Below, piece after piece: positions 6,481 through 13,340 of a stretch of DNA of 23,203 nucleotides; position 1 is the stretch's first letter; every line of letters starts with the position of its first letter. A program made the position numbers and the translations under genes. The stretch covers positions 1 through 23,203 of the forward strand of contig JAFTGG010000047.1 of assembly GCA_017458025.1 (NCBI GenBank), written 5' to 3'. The notes below the pieces were generated by a model. The model saw nothing but the letters and a program-made list of their open reading frames with translations. It was not told where the DNA came from and did no database searches. The stretch is from Oscillospiraceae bacterium (GTDB taxonomy: Bacteria; Bacillota; Clostridia; Oscillospirales; Oscillospiraceae).

Positions 6481-7668
6481 ATGAACGACTTCAATTATTA
6501 TGCGCCGACGCAGGTGGTCTTCGGGCGCGGCGTCGAGGAACGCGCGGGCGAGCTTGTCAAGCGGTACGGCGGCAAGAAGGCGCTGCTCCACTACGGCGGC
6601 GGCAGCGTCAAGCGCAGCGGGCTCTTTGACCGCGTGGCGGCGTCGCTGGACGCGGCGGGGATCCCCTGGGTCGAGCTTGGCGGCGTGGTGCCGAACCCGC
6701 GCGTGTCCAAGGTGCGCGAGGGCGTCGAGCTGTGCCGGAAGGAGGGCGTCGACTTCATTCTCGCCGTCGGCGGCGGCAGCGTGATCGACTCCGCCAAGGC
6801 GATCGGCTACGGCCTTGCCTACGACGGCGACGTGTGGGACTTCTACGATCGAAAGGCGACGCCGAAATCGAGCTATCCCGTCGGCTGTGTGCTGACGCTC
6901 GCCGCTACGGGCAGCGAGATGAGCGATTCCAACGTGATCACGAATGAGGAAAACGGCAAAAAACGCGGTGTGAACAACGACCTGTGCCGCTGCAAGTTCG
7001 CGCTGATGAACCCAGAGCTGACCTTTACCGTGCCGCCGTATCAAACGGCCGCGGGCTGCGCGGATATCATCTCCCATACGATGGAACGCTATTTCTCCGG
7101 CAATGAGGCCGTGGAGCCCACCGACTCCATGTCGGAGGGGCTGCTGCGCTCGATGATCGAGATGTCGAAGCGCGTTATGGCGGACCCGCGGGACTACGAG
7201 GCGCGCGCCGCGGTCATGTGGGCGAGCAGCCTGTCCCACAACAATCTGACCGGCTGCGGCCGCGGCGGTCACGGCCGTGTGGGCGATTGGGCGTGCCACC
7301 AGCTCGAACATGAGCTCAGCGGTATGTTCGACGTGACTCACGGCGCGGGCCTTGCGGCGATTTGGGAGGCGTGGTCGCGCTACGTCATGCCCCGCGGGGT
7401 CAAGCGGTTCGCGCGCTTTGCCCGCAACGTCATGGGCGTCGCGGAGCCTGACGATGAGAAGGCGGCGCTCGCGGGCATCGAGGCGTACAAGGAGTTTCTG
7501 CGCTCGATCAGCATGCCGACCGATATCCGCGAGCTGGGCGTCGAGTTGACCGACGAGCAGATCGACCGGCTCGCGTGGAACTGCTCCTTTGAGAACACGC
7601 GTACCATCGGTTCGATCCGTGTGCTGGATCTCGAAGACATGAAGGAGATCTACCGTCGGGCGCGATAA
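6481..7668 (+). CDS. Iron-containing alcohol dehydrogenase (butanol dehydrogenase type)
   Basis: A 395-residue NAD(P)H-dependent alcohol/aldehyde oxidoreductase of the group III iron-type family, close in layout to clostridial butanol dehydrogenase and YqhD. The nucleotide-binding segment GGGSVIDSAK is at residues 97-106. The four metal ligands are visible: Asp195 and His199 in CADIISHTMERYF, His273 in ACHQLEHEL and His287 in DVTHGAGLA, with the 14-residue spacing seen in the family. In anaerobes such enzymes reduce aldehydes to regenerate NAD(P)+. I chose 6481 over an upstream in-frame ATG at 6448 because GGAGGAGA precedes it and NDFNYYAPTQVVFG is the normal family start. The gene stands alone, with its own promoter and a shared downstream terminator. 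The physiological substrate cannot be read from the sequence. Confidence 0.94.
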   Translation: MNDFNYYAPTQVVFGRGVEERAGELVKRYGGKKALLHYGGGSVKRSGLFDRVAASLDAAGIPWVELGGVVPNPRVSKVREGVELCRKEGVDFILAVGGGSVIDSAKAIGYGLAYDGDVWDFYDRKATPKSSYPVGCVLTLAATGSEMSDSNVITNEENGKKRGVNNDLCRCKFALMNPELTFTVPPYQTAAGCADIISHTMERYFSGNEAVEPTDSMSEGLLRSMIEMSKRVMADPRDYEARAAVMWASSLSHNNLTGCGRGGHGRVGDWACHQLEHELSGMFDVTHGAGLAAIWEAWSRYVMPRGVKRFARFARNVMGVAEPDDEKAALAGIEAYKEFLRSISMPTDIRELGVELTDEQIDRLAWNCSFENTRTIGSIRVLDLEDMKEIYRRAR

Positions 7669-7702
7669 GCGGAGGGAATCCGGCAAATGGACCGGAGCGA
7701 GA

Positions 7703-7734
7703 AAAAGCCTGAGAGCCGCGGCTCTCAGGCTTTT
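7703..7734. terminator. Bidirectional terminator between convergent genes
   Basis: A perfect 32-base palindrome centred on CCGCGG with A4 on one side and T4 on the other, so it works on both strands. It serves the dehydrogenase gene on the plus strand and the hydrolase gene on the minus strand. The stop codon of the hydrolase (7725-7727) and its last codons lie inside the stem. Confidence 0.85.
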
Positions 7735-8636
7735 ATGTATTTCCGCATAACTTCGTCCAGCTTCGCCCGATACGCCTCGGGCGCGACGTGCATGGTTTCG
7801 ATGTGCTTCGCGTCGGGAGTGAACAGGCAGTCCTTTTTGCCCCGATACGCCCTGTAGAGCATCGGGCCGTTCATGAACGGCACCGTGCTGTCGTCCTCGC
7901 CGTGGACGAACAGGATCGGCGCCGTTGCCCGCGCGAGGTGCGCGCGTACGTCGCTTTCCGCGAGGTTACAGCCGGAGACGGCGCGGTGCAGCGCCGACAT
8001 GGGGCCATAGAGCGGGCCGAGCGACGCGCCCAGAGTAAGCCGCGCGTCGGCGAAGCCGCTGTCCTCGACGATGAAGCGGACGTTTTCCGGCACACGGTCG
8101 CTCATGGAGAGCACCGTCGCCGCGCCGAGAGAGAAGCCGTGGAGCACGATCTGGATATCCTCGCCGAAGCGCTCGCGCAGAAACGCGAGCCAATCGAGGC
8201 AGTCCTCGCTCTCGAACGTGTCAAAGCCGATATAGCGTCCGCCGCTCGCGCCGTGGGCGGTGTTGTCGCAGGCGAACACATCGAAGCCGCGGCTCGCGTA
8301 ATAGTCAAGATACATGCCCGCGTTTTCCGCGTATTCGGAGCGGTAGCCGTGGACGAGGAACGCGAGCTTTTTGCCGCCGCTGCCGCCGCAGGGAATGTAG
8401 TGGCCGTACAGCAGCTCGCCGCGTTTGGAACGGAGCGTGAGATGCTCCTGCGGCGTCCGGCGCAGCGCCTCCGCCGCGCTGTCGCGATGGGCGTAATAAT
8501 CCTCCGCATGCCCCTTTTTGTCCAGGAGCGGGTTCAGTATCCGCGAGCCGCCGCGCACAAAGACGTAGCGGTACAGCTCCGCTGTGAGCCAGCCCAGACC
8601 GCCGAGGGCGGCGAGCGCGAAATAGCGTTTTTTCAT
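7725..8636 (-). CDS. Alpha/beta hydrolase with N-terminal membrane anchor
   Basis: A 303-residue serine hydrolase of the alpha/beta fold, similar in arrangement to the BAAT/YqkD/FrsA-like lipase-esterase group. Residues 5-20 form a hydrophobic anchor, so the enzyme probably sits on the membrane; the side it faces is not certain. The oxyanion-loop motif VHGYRS is at 95-100, the nucleophile elbow is GFSLGA (Ser169), the acid is in HGEDDSTVPF (Asp248/249) and the His is at 278 in AKHIETMH. The triad looks complete. Its ATG lies one base after the stop of the amino acid permease gene, so the two are co-transcribed and coupled. The substrate is unknown; peptidase-like or esterase activity are both possible. 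Confidence 0.85.
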   Translation of the reverse strand: MKKRYFALAALGGLGWLTAELYRYVFVRGGSRILNPLLDKKGHAEDYYAHRDSAAEALRRTPQEHLTLRSKRGELLYGHYIPCGGSGGKKLAFLVHGYRSEYAENAGMYLDYYASRGFDVFACDNTAHGASGGRYIGFDTFESEDCLDWLAFLRERFGEDIQIVLHGFSLGAATVLSMSDRVPENVRFIVEDSGFADARLTLGASLGPLYGPMSALHRAVSGCNLAESDVRAHLARATAPILFVHGEDDSTVPFMNGPMLYRAYRGKKDCLFTPDAKHIETMHVAPEAYRAKLDEVMRKYIKA

Positions 8637-8637
8637 C

Positions 8638-9795
8638 TCAGCTCACCGGAAGCACCGCGCCGACGGTCGCGAGCAGCGTGCACAGCGCGACGAGGATCTG
8701 GAACGGCAGCGTGCCGAAGCGTCCGACAATGGGCGCTTCGCCGACGCGCTTGCGGGAGAGGTGATAGGCGATGATGATGCCGAGCCCCGTGACGACCTGG
8801 ATCGCGCTGGCATAGCGCGCGAAGCTGACGAAGCTCGCGAGTGAGAACAGCGCGAGCAGCAGGCACGGCAGCGACGCCGCGAGCCAACTGGGCTTGAGCC
8901 CCCACTTGGTCTGCTCGTTGACGATGTCGCGCAGGTTCAGCGTGTTCGCCCAGAACGAGGTCGCGAGCGCCAGAAGCGTGAACACATAGCCCACGACGCT
9001 GACCCAGCCGCCGAGATGCCGCGCGAGATCGACCAGCGCGCCGTCTTCGGAGATGTTCGCGCCGGCGCCGAGCAGCGTCATGATCGTGACGAGCAGAATG
9101 AGCGCGCAGTTGATGCCGAGGCCCGCCGCGATCGCGCCGCGGATCCCCTTCACGTTGCCCTCAAGGCCCTTGACGACCTGCGGCGTGGACATGACGGCGG
9201 AGAGCGAGAACGACACCATGCCGAACAGTGCCAGCGCGTTGTTTACGCCGTGGAAGCCGTATGGCAGCGGGCTCATGTCGGACAGGAGCGTCGCGACGAA
9301 CAGGACGCCGATCACCGCGATCATGGAGCTGACGGCGATCTTCTCGCAGACGCCGACGAGCTTCATGCCGACAAAGACCACGCCCGCGCCGACGATATAG
9401 AACAGGAGCATGCCCGCCCAATCGGGAAGGGCGAACCACGAGCGGAATACCGCCGCCGCGCCGGTCAGAAAGCCGCTGACGTTCACGAGCACCGACAGGC
9501 CCAGCAGCGCGAACGCCGCCCAGGTGAATATCTGCTTGAACCGCCCCGCGAACAGCTCGCGGTCGAAGCAGCCGATGAACTGCGCGCCGCCGTTGTTGTA
9601 CGACAGCTCTGCGATAATGAGGTGCAGCACCAGATTGAAGCAGTAGCACAGCGCGAGGATCAGCAAGATTTCCCGCAGGCTGTTGTGAGCCGCGAGATAC
9701 GGCACGGCGAGAATGCCGGAGCCGACGCCGTGGCCGACGATGATGCTCGTCGCCTCAAAGAAAGTGAGCTTGGATTCGCCGTGGATAGAACTCAT
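8638..9795 (-). CDS. Amino acid permease, aromatic amino acid (Trp/Tyr) type
   Basis: A 385-residue integral membrane protein with about 11 hydrophobic segments. The N-terminal GHGVGSGILAVPYLA matches the G-x-G-x-GSGILxLP signature of the amino acid/polyamine transporter superfamily, and the short loops resemble the tryptophan/tyrosine permease branch (HAAAP). Such proteins are cation-coupled symporters in the cytoplasmic membrane. AAGGAGG stands six bases before the ATG. It heads a two-gene minus-strand operon with an alpha/beta hydrolase. Its promoter overlaps that of the DHH gene, and a structured repeat of about 112 bases fills its leader. The substrate is inferred only at family level. 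Confidence 0.8.
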   Translation of the reverse strand: MSSIHGESKLTFFEATSIIVGHGVGSGILAVPYLAAHNSLREILLILALCYCFNLVLHLIIAELSYNNGGAQFIGCFDRELFAGRFKQIFTWAAFALLGLSVLVNVSGFLTGAAAVFRSWFALPDWAGMLLFYIVGAGVVFVGMKLVGVCEKIAVSSMIAVIGVLFVATLLSDMSPLPYGFHGVNNALALFGMVSFSLSAVMSTPQVVKGLEGNVKGIRGAIAAGLGINCALILLVTIMTLLGAGANISEDGALVDLARHLGGWVSVVGYVFTLLALATSFWANTLNLRDIVNEQTKWGLKPSWLAASLPCLLLALFSLASFVSFARYASAIQVVTGLGIIIAYHLSRKRVGEAPIVGRFGTLPFQILVALCTLLATVGAVLPVS

Positions 9796-9825
9796 GGCTG
9801 GCCTCCTTGAAAATTCTCGGAACTA

Positions 9826-9937
9826 AGAACCTGCCTTCACAGCGGAAGGATAGCGGATGAGCGGGGATTTTTTCGTCAGGCGGTGACGGCTTGACAAAGG
9901 AATCCCGACGGTATTCGGCGGATGTGAATACAGATTC
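9826..9937 (-). repeat. 112-base element with imperfect inverted ends, in the permease leader
   Basis: The ends 9826-9843 and the reverse complement of about 9920-9937 pair at 14 of 18 positions plus two G-U pairs. Inside, on the minus strand, GGGATT/AATCCC and CGTCA-CCGCC-TGACG form further stems. The right end abuts the -10 of the permease promoter, so most of the permease leader is this element. A 32-base portion recurs at 2238-2269. It may be a small non-autonomous repeat (MITE-like) or a structured leader RNA. Confidence 0.6.
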
Positions 9938-9938
9938 T

Positions 9939-9967
9939 ATAATAAGTTTCCGCGCCGGCATTGTCAA
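9939..9967 (-). promoter_or_regulatory. Promoter of the permease-hydrolase operon
   Basis: On the minus strand, perfect TTGACA (9967-9962), a 17-base spacer and TATTAT (9944-9939). The start would be near 9932, giving a leader of about 135 nt. The -35 shares six bases with the -35 of the divergent promoter. Confidence 0.65.
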
Positions 9968-9989
9968 GCCGCGGCAAACGCGTTATAAT
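9961..9989 (+). promoter_or_regulatory. Promoter of the DHH phosphoesterase gene
   Basis: TTGTCA (9961-9966), a 17-base spacer and perfect TATAAT (9984-9989), followed by a short leader and the AAAGGAGAGAGG ribosome site. It overlaps the minus-strand permease promoter at the -35. Confidence 0.7.
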
Positions 9990-10013
9990 AAAAAGCGTAA
10001 AGGAGAGAGGGGC

Positions 10014-10985
10014 ATGGCAGACGTTCGCAAGCTGATTGCGCTTTGTGAGAACAAGCGCGTTTATATCCAAACGCATAATTTCCCCGATCCGGACGCCATC
10101 GGCTCGGCGTTTGGCCTGCAGCGGCTGCTGCAGCGCTACAACATTTCGACGAGGCTGTGCTACGACGGGAAGATCGACAAGCTGAGCACGGAAAAGATGC
10201 TCGGCATTCTCGGCATCGAGATGTTTTCCGCCGCGGAGATCGAGCAGAAGATGCGGGAGGACGACTGCATCATCTGCGTCGACTCGCAAAAGAGCGGCGG
10301 CAATATCACCGACTTTGCCGGCGAGGAGATCGCCGCCATCGACCACCATCCGACCTATGTCGAGGTGCGGTATCGGTACGCGGATATCCGGCCCGTCGGC
10401 GCCTGCGCCTCGATCATCGCGCAGTATTATCAGGATCGCGGGCTGGAGCCCGATCCGGCGGCGGCGACCGCGATGCTCTACGGCATCAAGATGGACACGC
10501 TGAACTTTACCCGCGGCGTGACGGAGGACGATATCCACGCGTTTTCGTTCCTGCTGCCGCTTATTGACAAGCGCGCCATGACGCAGTTGGAGCTCAACAA
10601 GATCGGCTTTGAGGATCTCAAGGCCTACGGCGCCGCCATTGAGAACGTCAGGGTCTACGGTTATTACGGATTCTCGCGTATCCCGTTCCCGTGCCCCGAC
10701 GCGATGGTCGCGATGCTCTCGGACTTTATCCTTTCGCTCATCGAGGTGGAGGTCGCGGTCATCTACTGCGAGCGGAAAGACGGGTACAAATTCTCCGTCC
10801 GCTCGGAGCGCGACGATGTGGACGCGGGCGAGCTGACGCGCCGCGCGCTGCGGGGTCTCGGCGACGGCGGCGGGCACCCCACGATGGCGGGCGGGCTTAT
10901 CCCGCGCGAGAGCCTCCCGCTGCTCGGCAATTTCCCGGACAACGAGCTGCGCCACCGTTTTTTGGCCGCGCTGCAGGGGACTTGA
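10014..10985 (+). CDS. DHH/DHHA1 family phosphoesterase (NrnA-like)
   Basis: A 323-residue manganese-dependent phosphoesterase. DHH motifs in order: THNFPDPDAIGS (His21, Asp25, Asp27), CVDS (Asp90), AIDHHP (Asp110-His111-His112) and KMDTLNF (Asp161). The DHHA1 substrate-binding domain ends with GGGHPTMAGG near residue 290. The layout is that of NrnA-type enzymes, which degrade short oligoribonucleotides or pGpG/pApA and may dephosphorylate pAp. I chose 10014 because GGAGAGAGG precedes it and it gives the usual N-terminus; the frame is open further upstream through the promoter. Which of the NrnA-type activities it has cannot be settled here. The -35 of the next gene's promoter overlaps its stop codon. 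Confidence 0.9.
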   Translation: MADVRKLIALCENKRVYIQTHNFPDPDAIGSAFGLQRLLQRYNISTRLCYDGKIDKLSTEKMLGILGIEMFSAAEIEQKMREDDCIICVDSQKSGGNITDFAGEEIAAIDHHPTYVEVRYRYADIRPVGACASIIAQYYQDRGLEPDPAAATAMLYGIKMDTLNFTRGVTEDDIHAFSFLLPLIDKRAMTQLELNKIGFEDLKAYGAAIENVRVYGYYGFSRIPFPCPDAMVAMLSDFILSLIEVEVAVIYCERKDGYKFSVRSERDDVDAGELTRRALRGLGDGGGHPTMAGGLIPRESLPLLGNFPDNELRHRFLAALQGT

Positions 10986-11009
10986 CTTTTCCGCCGTGGC
11001 GCGTAGAAT
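10982..11009 (+). promoter_or_regulatory. Promoter of the DUF975 gene
   Basis: TTGACT (10982-10987), a 16-base spacer and TAGAAT (11004-11009). The -35 overlaps the TGA of the DHH gene. It is followed by AAGGAGA and the start at 11040. Confidence 0.5.
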
Positions 11010-11039
11010 ATGGTGTTGCGATAAGGAGATGTGACGGTC

Positions 11040-11924
11040 ATGTGGGATCGGAGAGAATTGAAAGCAAGGGCGAAAGAGGCGTTCAAGGCGAATTATTGGC
11101 GCTGCGTGCTGGTGGCGTTCCTCGTGTTTGCGCTCGTTGGCGGCGGCGCCGCTTCGTCGGGCAGAAACGCGAAGGACAACTATGAGGACCTGCAGGAGGC
11201 GCTGTATGGGAATCACGGCGCGAGCTATGGCGTTGCCCCTGTGCGGCTCGACGCGCCGGACGACCCGGACATAGACGGCCTGACGCCCGCGCGGGTGCGG
11301 GAGCTTTTGGGCGGCGTCAGCGCTGCGGCGGGCGACGGCGGCGCGGCGATGGGACCGATTTTCGCCATCATCGGCGGCGTTCTGGCACTGGTGGTGCTGG
11401 CGGCGTCCGCAGTGGATATTCTGGTGTTCAACCCCATCACGGTCAGCGCCGCGCATTTCTTCACGAAAAATACCCGCGAACCGGCGACCCTCGATACGCT
11501 CAAGCGCGGTTTTACGCCGCATTGGATCAACAACGTTGTGACGCTGTTTCTGCGCGATCTGTTCCTGTGGCTGTGGGCGCTGCTGCTCGTCGTCCCCGCG
11601 ATCGTCAAGGCGTACGCCTACCGTATGGTGCCGTATATCATGGCGGAGCACCCGGATATGAAGGGCGCCGAGGCGATCACGCTCTCGCGGCGGATGATGA
11701 AGGGCAGCAAGTGGAACGCGTTTGTGTTCGACCTTTCGTTCCTCGGCTGGGAACTGCTCTCCGCCGTCACGGCAGGCATTGCGGGGGTTTTCTGGGTGCG
11801 TCCGTACAAGGCGGCGGCGAACGTGGAGCTCTACCGCGCGGTCAGCGCAGGGTTCTTTGACGGCGAGGCGGAGTATGTGGACGCGGAGATTGTCTACGAG
11901 CCGGAACTCCCAGAAATCGAGTAA
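11040..11924 (+). CDS. DUF975 family integral membrane protein
   Basis: A 294-residue protein of unknown function, common in Firmicutes. The N-terminus (RRELKARAKEAFKANYW) and the C-terminal segments MVPYIMAEHPDMKG, LSRRMMKGSKWN and LSFLGWELLS are hallmark DUF975 stretches. Hydrophobic segments lie at about 22-40, 104-130, 172-195 and 228-253. Residues 41-100, between the first two, are polar and poorly conserved, longer than in many relatives. The start at 11040 (ATG) is preferred to the GTG at 11031, which would sit almost on the AAGGAGA ribosome site. It probably has its own promoter. It precedes a MATE transporter by 51 bases, which may or may not be in the same transcript. I do not assign a function. 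Confidence 0.85.
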   Translation: MWDRRELKARAKEAFKANYWRCVLVAFLVFALVGGGAASSGRNAKDNYEDLQEALYGNHGASYGVAPVRLDAPDDPDIDGLTPARVRELLGGVSAAAGDGGAAMGPIFAIIGGVLALVVLAASAVDILVFNPITVSAAHFFTKNTREPATLDTLKRGFTPHWINNVVTLFLRDLFLWLWALLLVVPAIVKAYAYRMVPYIMAEHPDMKGAEAITLSRRMMKGSKWNAFVFDLSFLGWELLSAVTAGIAGVFWVRPYKAAANVELYRAVSAGFFDGEAEYVDAEIVYEPELPEIE

Positions 11925-11926
11925 AC

Positions 11927-11965
11927 AGGAGAAGCGTGGCGATCGCGGCGTAAGCCGCGGTCGCC
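11927..11965 (+). promoter_or_regulatory. Leader hairpin with a possible 5-codon open frame before MATE
   Basis: A 12-base-pair stem (11938-11949 with 11954-11965, one G-T) is closed by GTAA, a GNRA-type tetraloop. AGGAGA at 11927-11932 precedes a GTG (11936) that reads five codons to TAA at 11951-11953, in the loop. The following MATE gene lacks a clear ribosome site of its own. It could be a leader control element, a weak terminator without a T-run, or chance. Confidence 0.3.
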
Positions 11966-11975
11966 CAAAATTGCA

Positions 11976-13340
11976 ATGCGAACCAATGATCTGACGCAGG
12001 GGAGTATCCTCAAATCGCTCCTGCGGTTCTTTTTCCCGATCCTATTCGGCATGCTGTTCCAGCAGCTCTACAACACGGTAGACGCCATTGTTGTCGGCCG
12101 CGTGGTGGGACACGAGGCGTTGGCGGCGGTCGGCGGCAGTCCGGCGGTCATCATCAACCTTGTCATCGGCATTTTCACCGGCCTTGCCTCGGGCGCGACG
12201 GTCATCATCTCGCAGTATTTCGGCTCGCGGGACGATGAGCGCCTGAGCCTCGCGGTGCACACCATTTTACTGTTCAGCCTGCTCGCGGGCGCGGCGCTGA
12301 CGCTGCTGGGCCGGCTGTCGGCGCTGTGGTCGCTGCGCGCCGTGAAGACGCCGGAGGACATTCTGGCGCTTTCGTGTGGGTATCTGCGTACCTACTACGT
12401 CGGCGCGGCGCCGCTGCTGTTGTTCAACGTGGCGTCCGGTATTCTGCGCGCGGTGGGCGACTCGCGCCGTCCGCTCGTCTACCTCGGCGTCTGCTGCGGC
12501 ATGAACATCGCGCTGGACCTGCTGTTTGTCGCGGGGCTCCGATGGGGCGTGAACGGCGTCGCGTGGGCGACGGTGCTCTCGCAGCTCATGGGCTCGGCGC
12601 TGATCTTGCTCCAGCTCTCGCGCAGCCGCGGTCCGGAGCGTCTGGAGCCCCGCAAGCTCCGCATTGACCCGCCGTCCTTAAAACGTATTTTGTACATCGG
12701 TATTCCCGCAGCGGTGCAGGGCGCGATGTACTCGATCTCCAACATCATCATTCAGGCCGCCGTCAACGGCTTCGGCACGACCGTCGTCGCGGCGTGGACC
12801 GCCATCACCAAGTTTGACGGCGTCTATTGGGTGACGAGCAACTCGTTTGGCACCGCCATCTGCACGTTCGTGGGCCAATGCTTTGGCGCGGGCAAGTACG
12901 ACCGCATGAAAGAGGGCGTGCGCAAGTGGCTGCTGACCGCCCTCGGCACGTCGCTCGCCATATCGGGATTGTTGATCGGCCTGAGCCGCTGGGGCCTGCG
13001 GCTGTTCGCGACGGAGCCGGAGGTCATCGCGGAAGCGATGCGCATCATGTGGTACTTCGTCCCGTACTACGCGATCTGGGCGTTCATCGAGATCATCTCC
13101 AACACGCTGCGCGGCGCGGGCGACGCCGTGTCGCCGACGGTCATCTGCCTGATCGGCGTGTGCGTTTTGCGCATGCTGTGGATCTGGGTGGTCGTGCCGC
13201 ATTGGCATACGGTCATGGGCATCAGCGTGTCGTATCCGGCGACATGGTTCGTCACCGCCACGGCGTTTGTGGTCTACTATTATAAAGGTAATTGGCTGGC
13301 GCGCTGCATGGGGCACGCTCAGCAGGGAGGGAACGCATGA
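11976..13340 (+). CDS. MATE family multidrug/metabolite efflux transporter
   Basis: A 454-residue, roughly 12-helix membrane protein of the multidrug and toxic compound extrusion family, exchanging Na+ or H+ for organic cations or metabolites. The N-terminal LTQGSILKSLLRFFFPILFG and FQQLYNTVDAIVVGR match the clostridial DinF/NorM-like branch, and the second half repeats the pattern (IGIPAAVQGAMYS...FVGQCFGAGKYDRM). No convincing ribosome site precedes the ATG at 11976; the frame is open to 11925 but offers no better start. Its stop overlaps the ATG of the membrane-anchored carboxylesterase (ATGA), so the two are coupled. A second, distinct MATE gene follows the esterase. The exported compound cannot be predicted. 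Confidence 0.92.
   Translation: MRTNDLTQGSILKSLLRFFFPILFGMLFQQLYNTVDAIVVGRVVGHEALAAVGGSPAVIINLVIGIFTGLASGATVIISQYFGSRDDERLSLAVHTILLFSLLAGAALTLLGRLSALWSLRAVKTPEDILALSCGYLRTYYVGAAPLLLFNVASGILRAVGDSRRPLVYLGVCCGMNIALDLLFVAGLRWGVNGVAWATVLSQLMGSALILLQLSRSRGPERLEPRKLRIDPPSLKRILYIGIPAAVQGAMYSISNIIIQAAVNGFGTTVVAAWTAITKFDGVYWVTSNSFGTAICTFVGQCFGAGKYDRMKEGVRKWLLTALGTSLAISGLLIGLSRWGLRLFATEPEVIAEAMRIMWYFVPYYAIWAFIEIISNTLRGAGDAVSPTVICLIGVCVLRMLWIWVVVPHWHTVMGISVSYPATWFVTATAFVVYYYKGNWLARCMGHAQQGGNA

Noticed and set aside
9891..9943. An extra plus-strand promoter with TTGACA at 9891 and TATAAT at 9938
   Set aside because: The spacing between them is far too long (41 bases), and no acceptable -35 lies 16-18 bases before 9938; the promoter at 9961-9989 is much better.
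9876..11651. Very long minus-strand open frame (591 codons) over the DHH and DUF975 genes; similar long antisense frames at 13319-15214, 18715-20517 and 21814-23202
   Set aside because: They mirror genes with clear family motifs on the plus strand. Their translations are rich in Arg, His and Ala without recognisable domains, as expected from GC-rich third positions.
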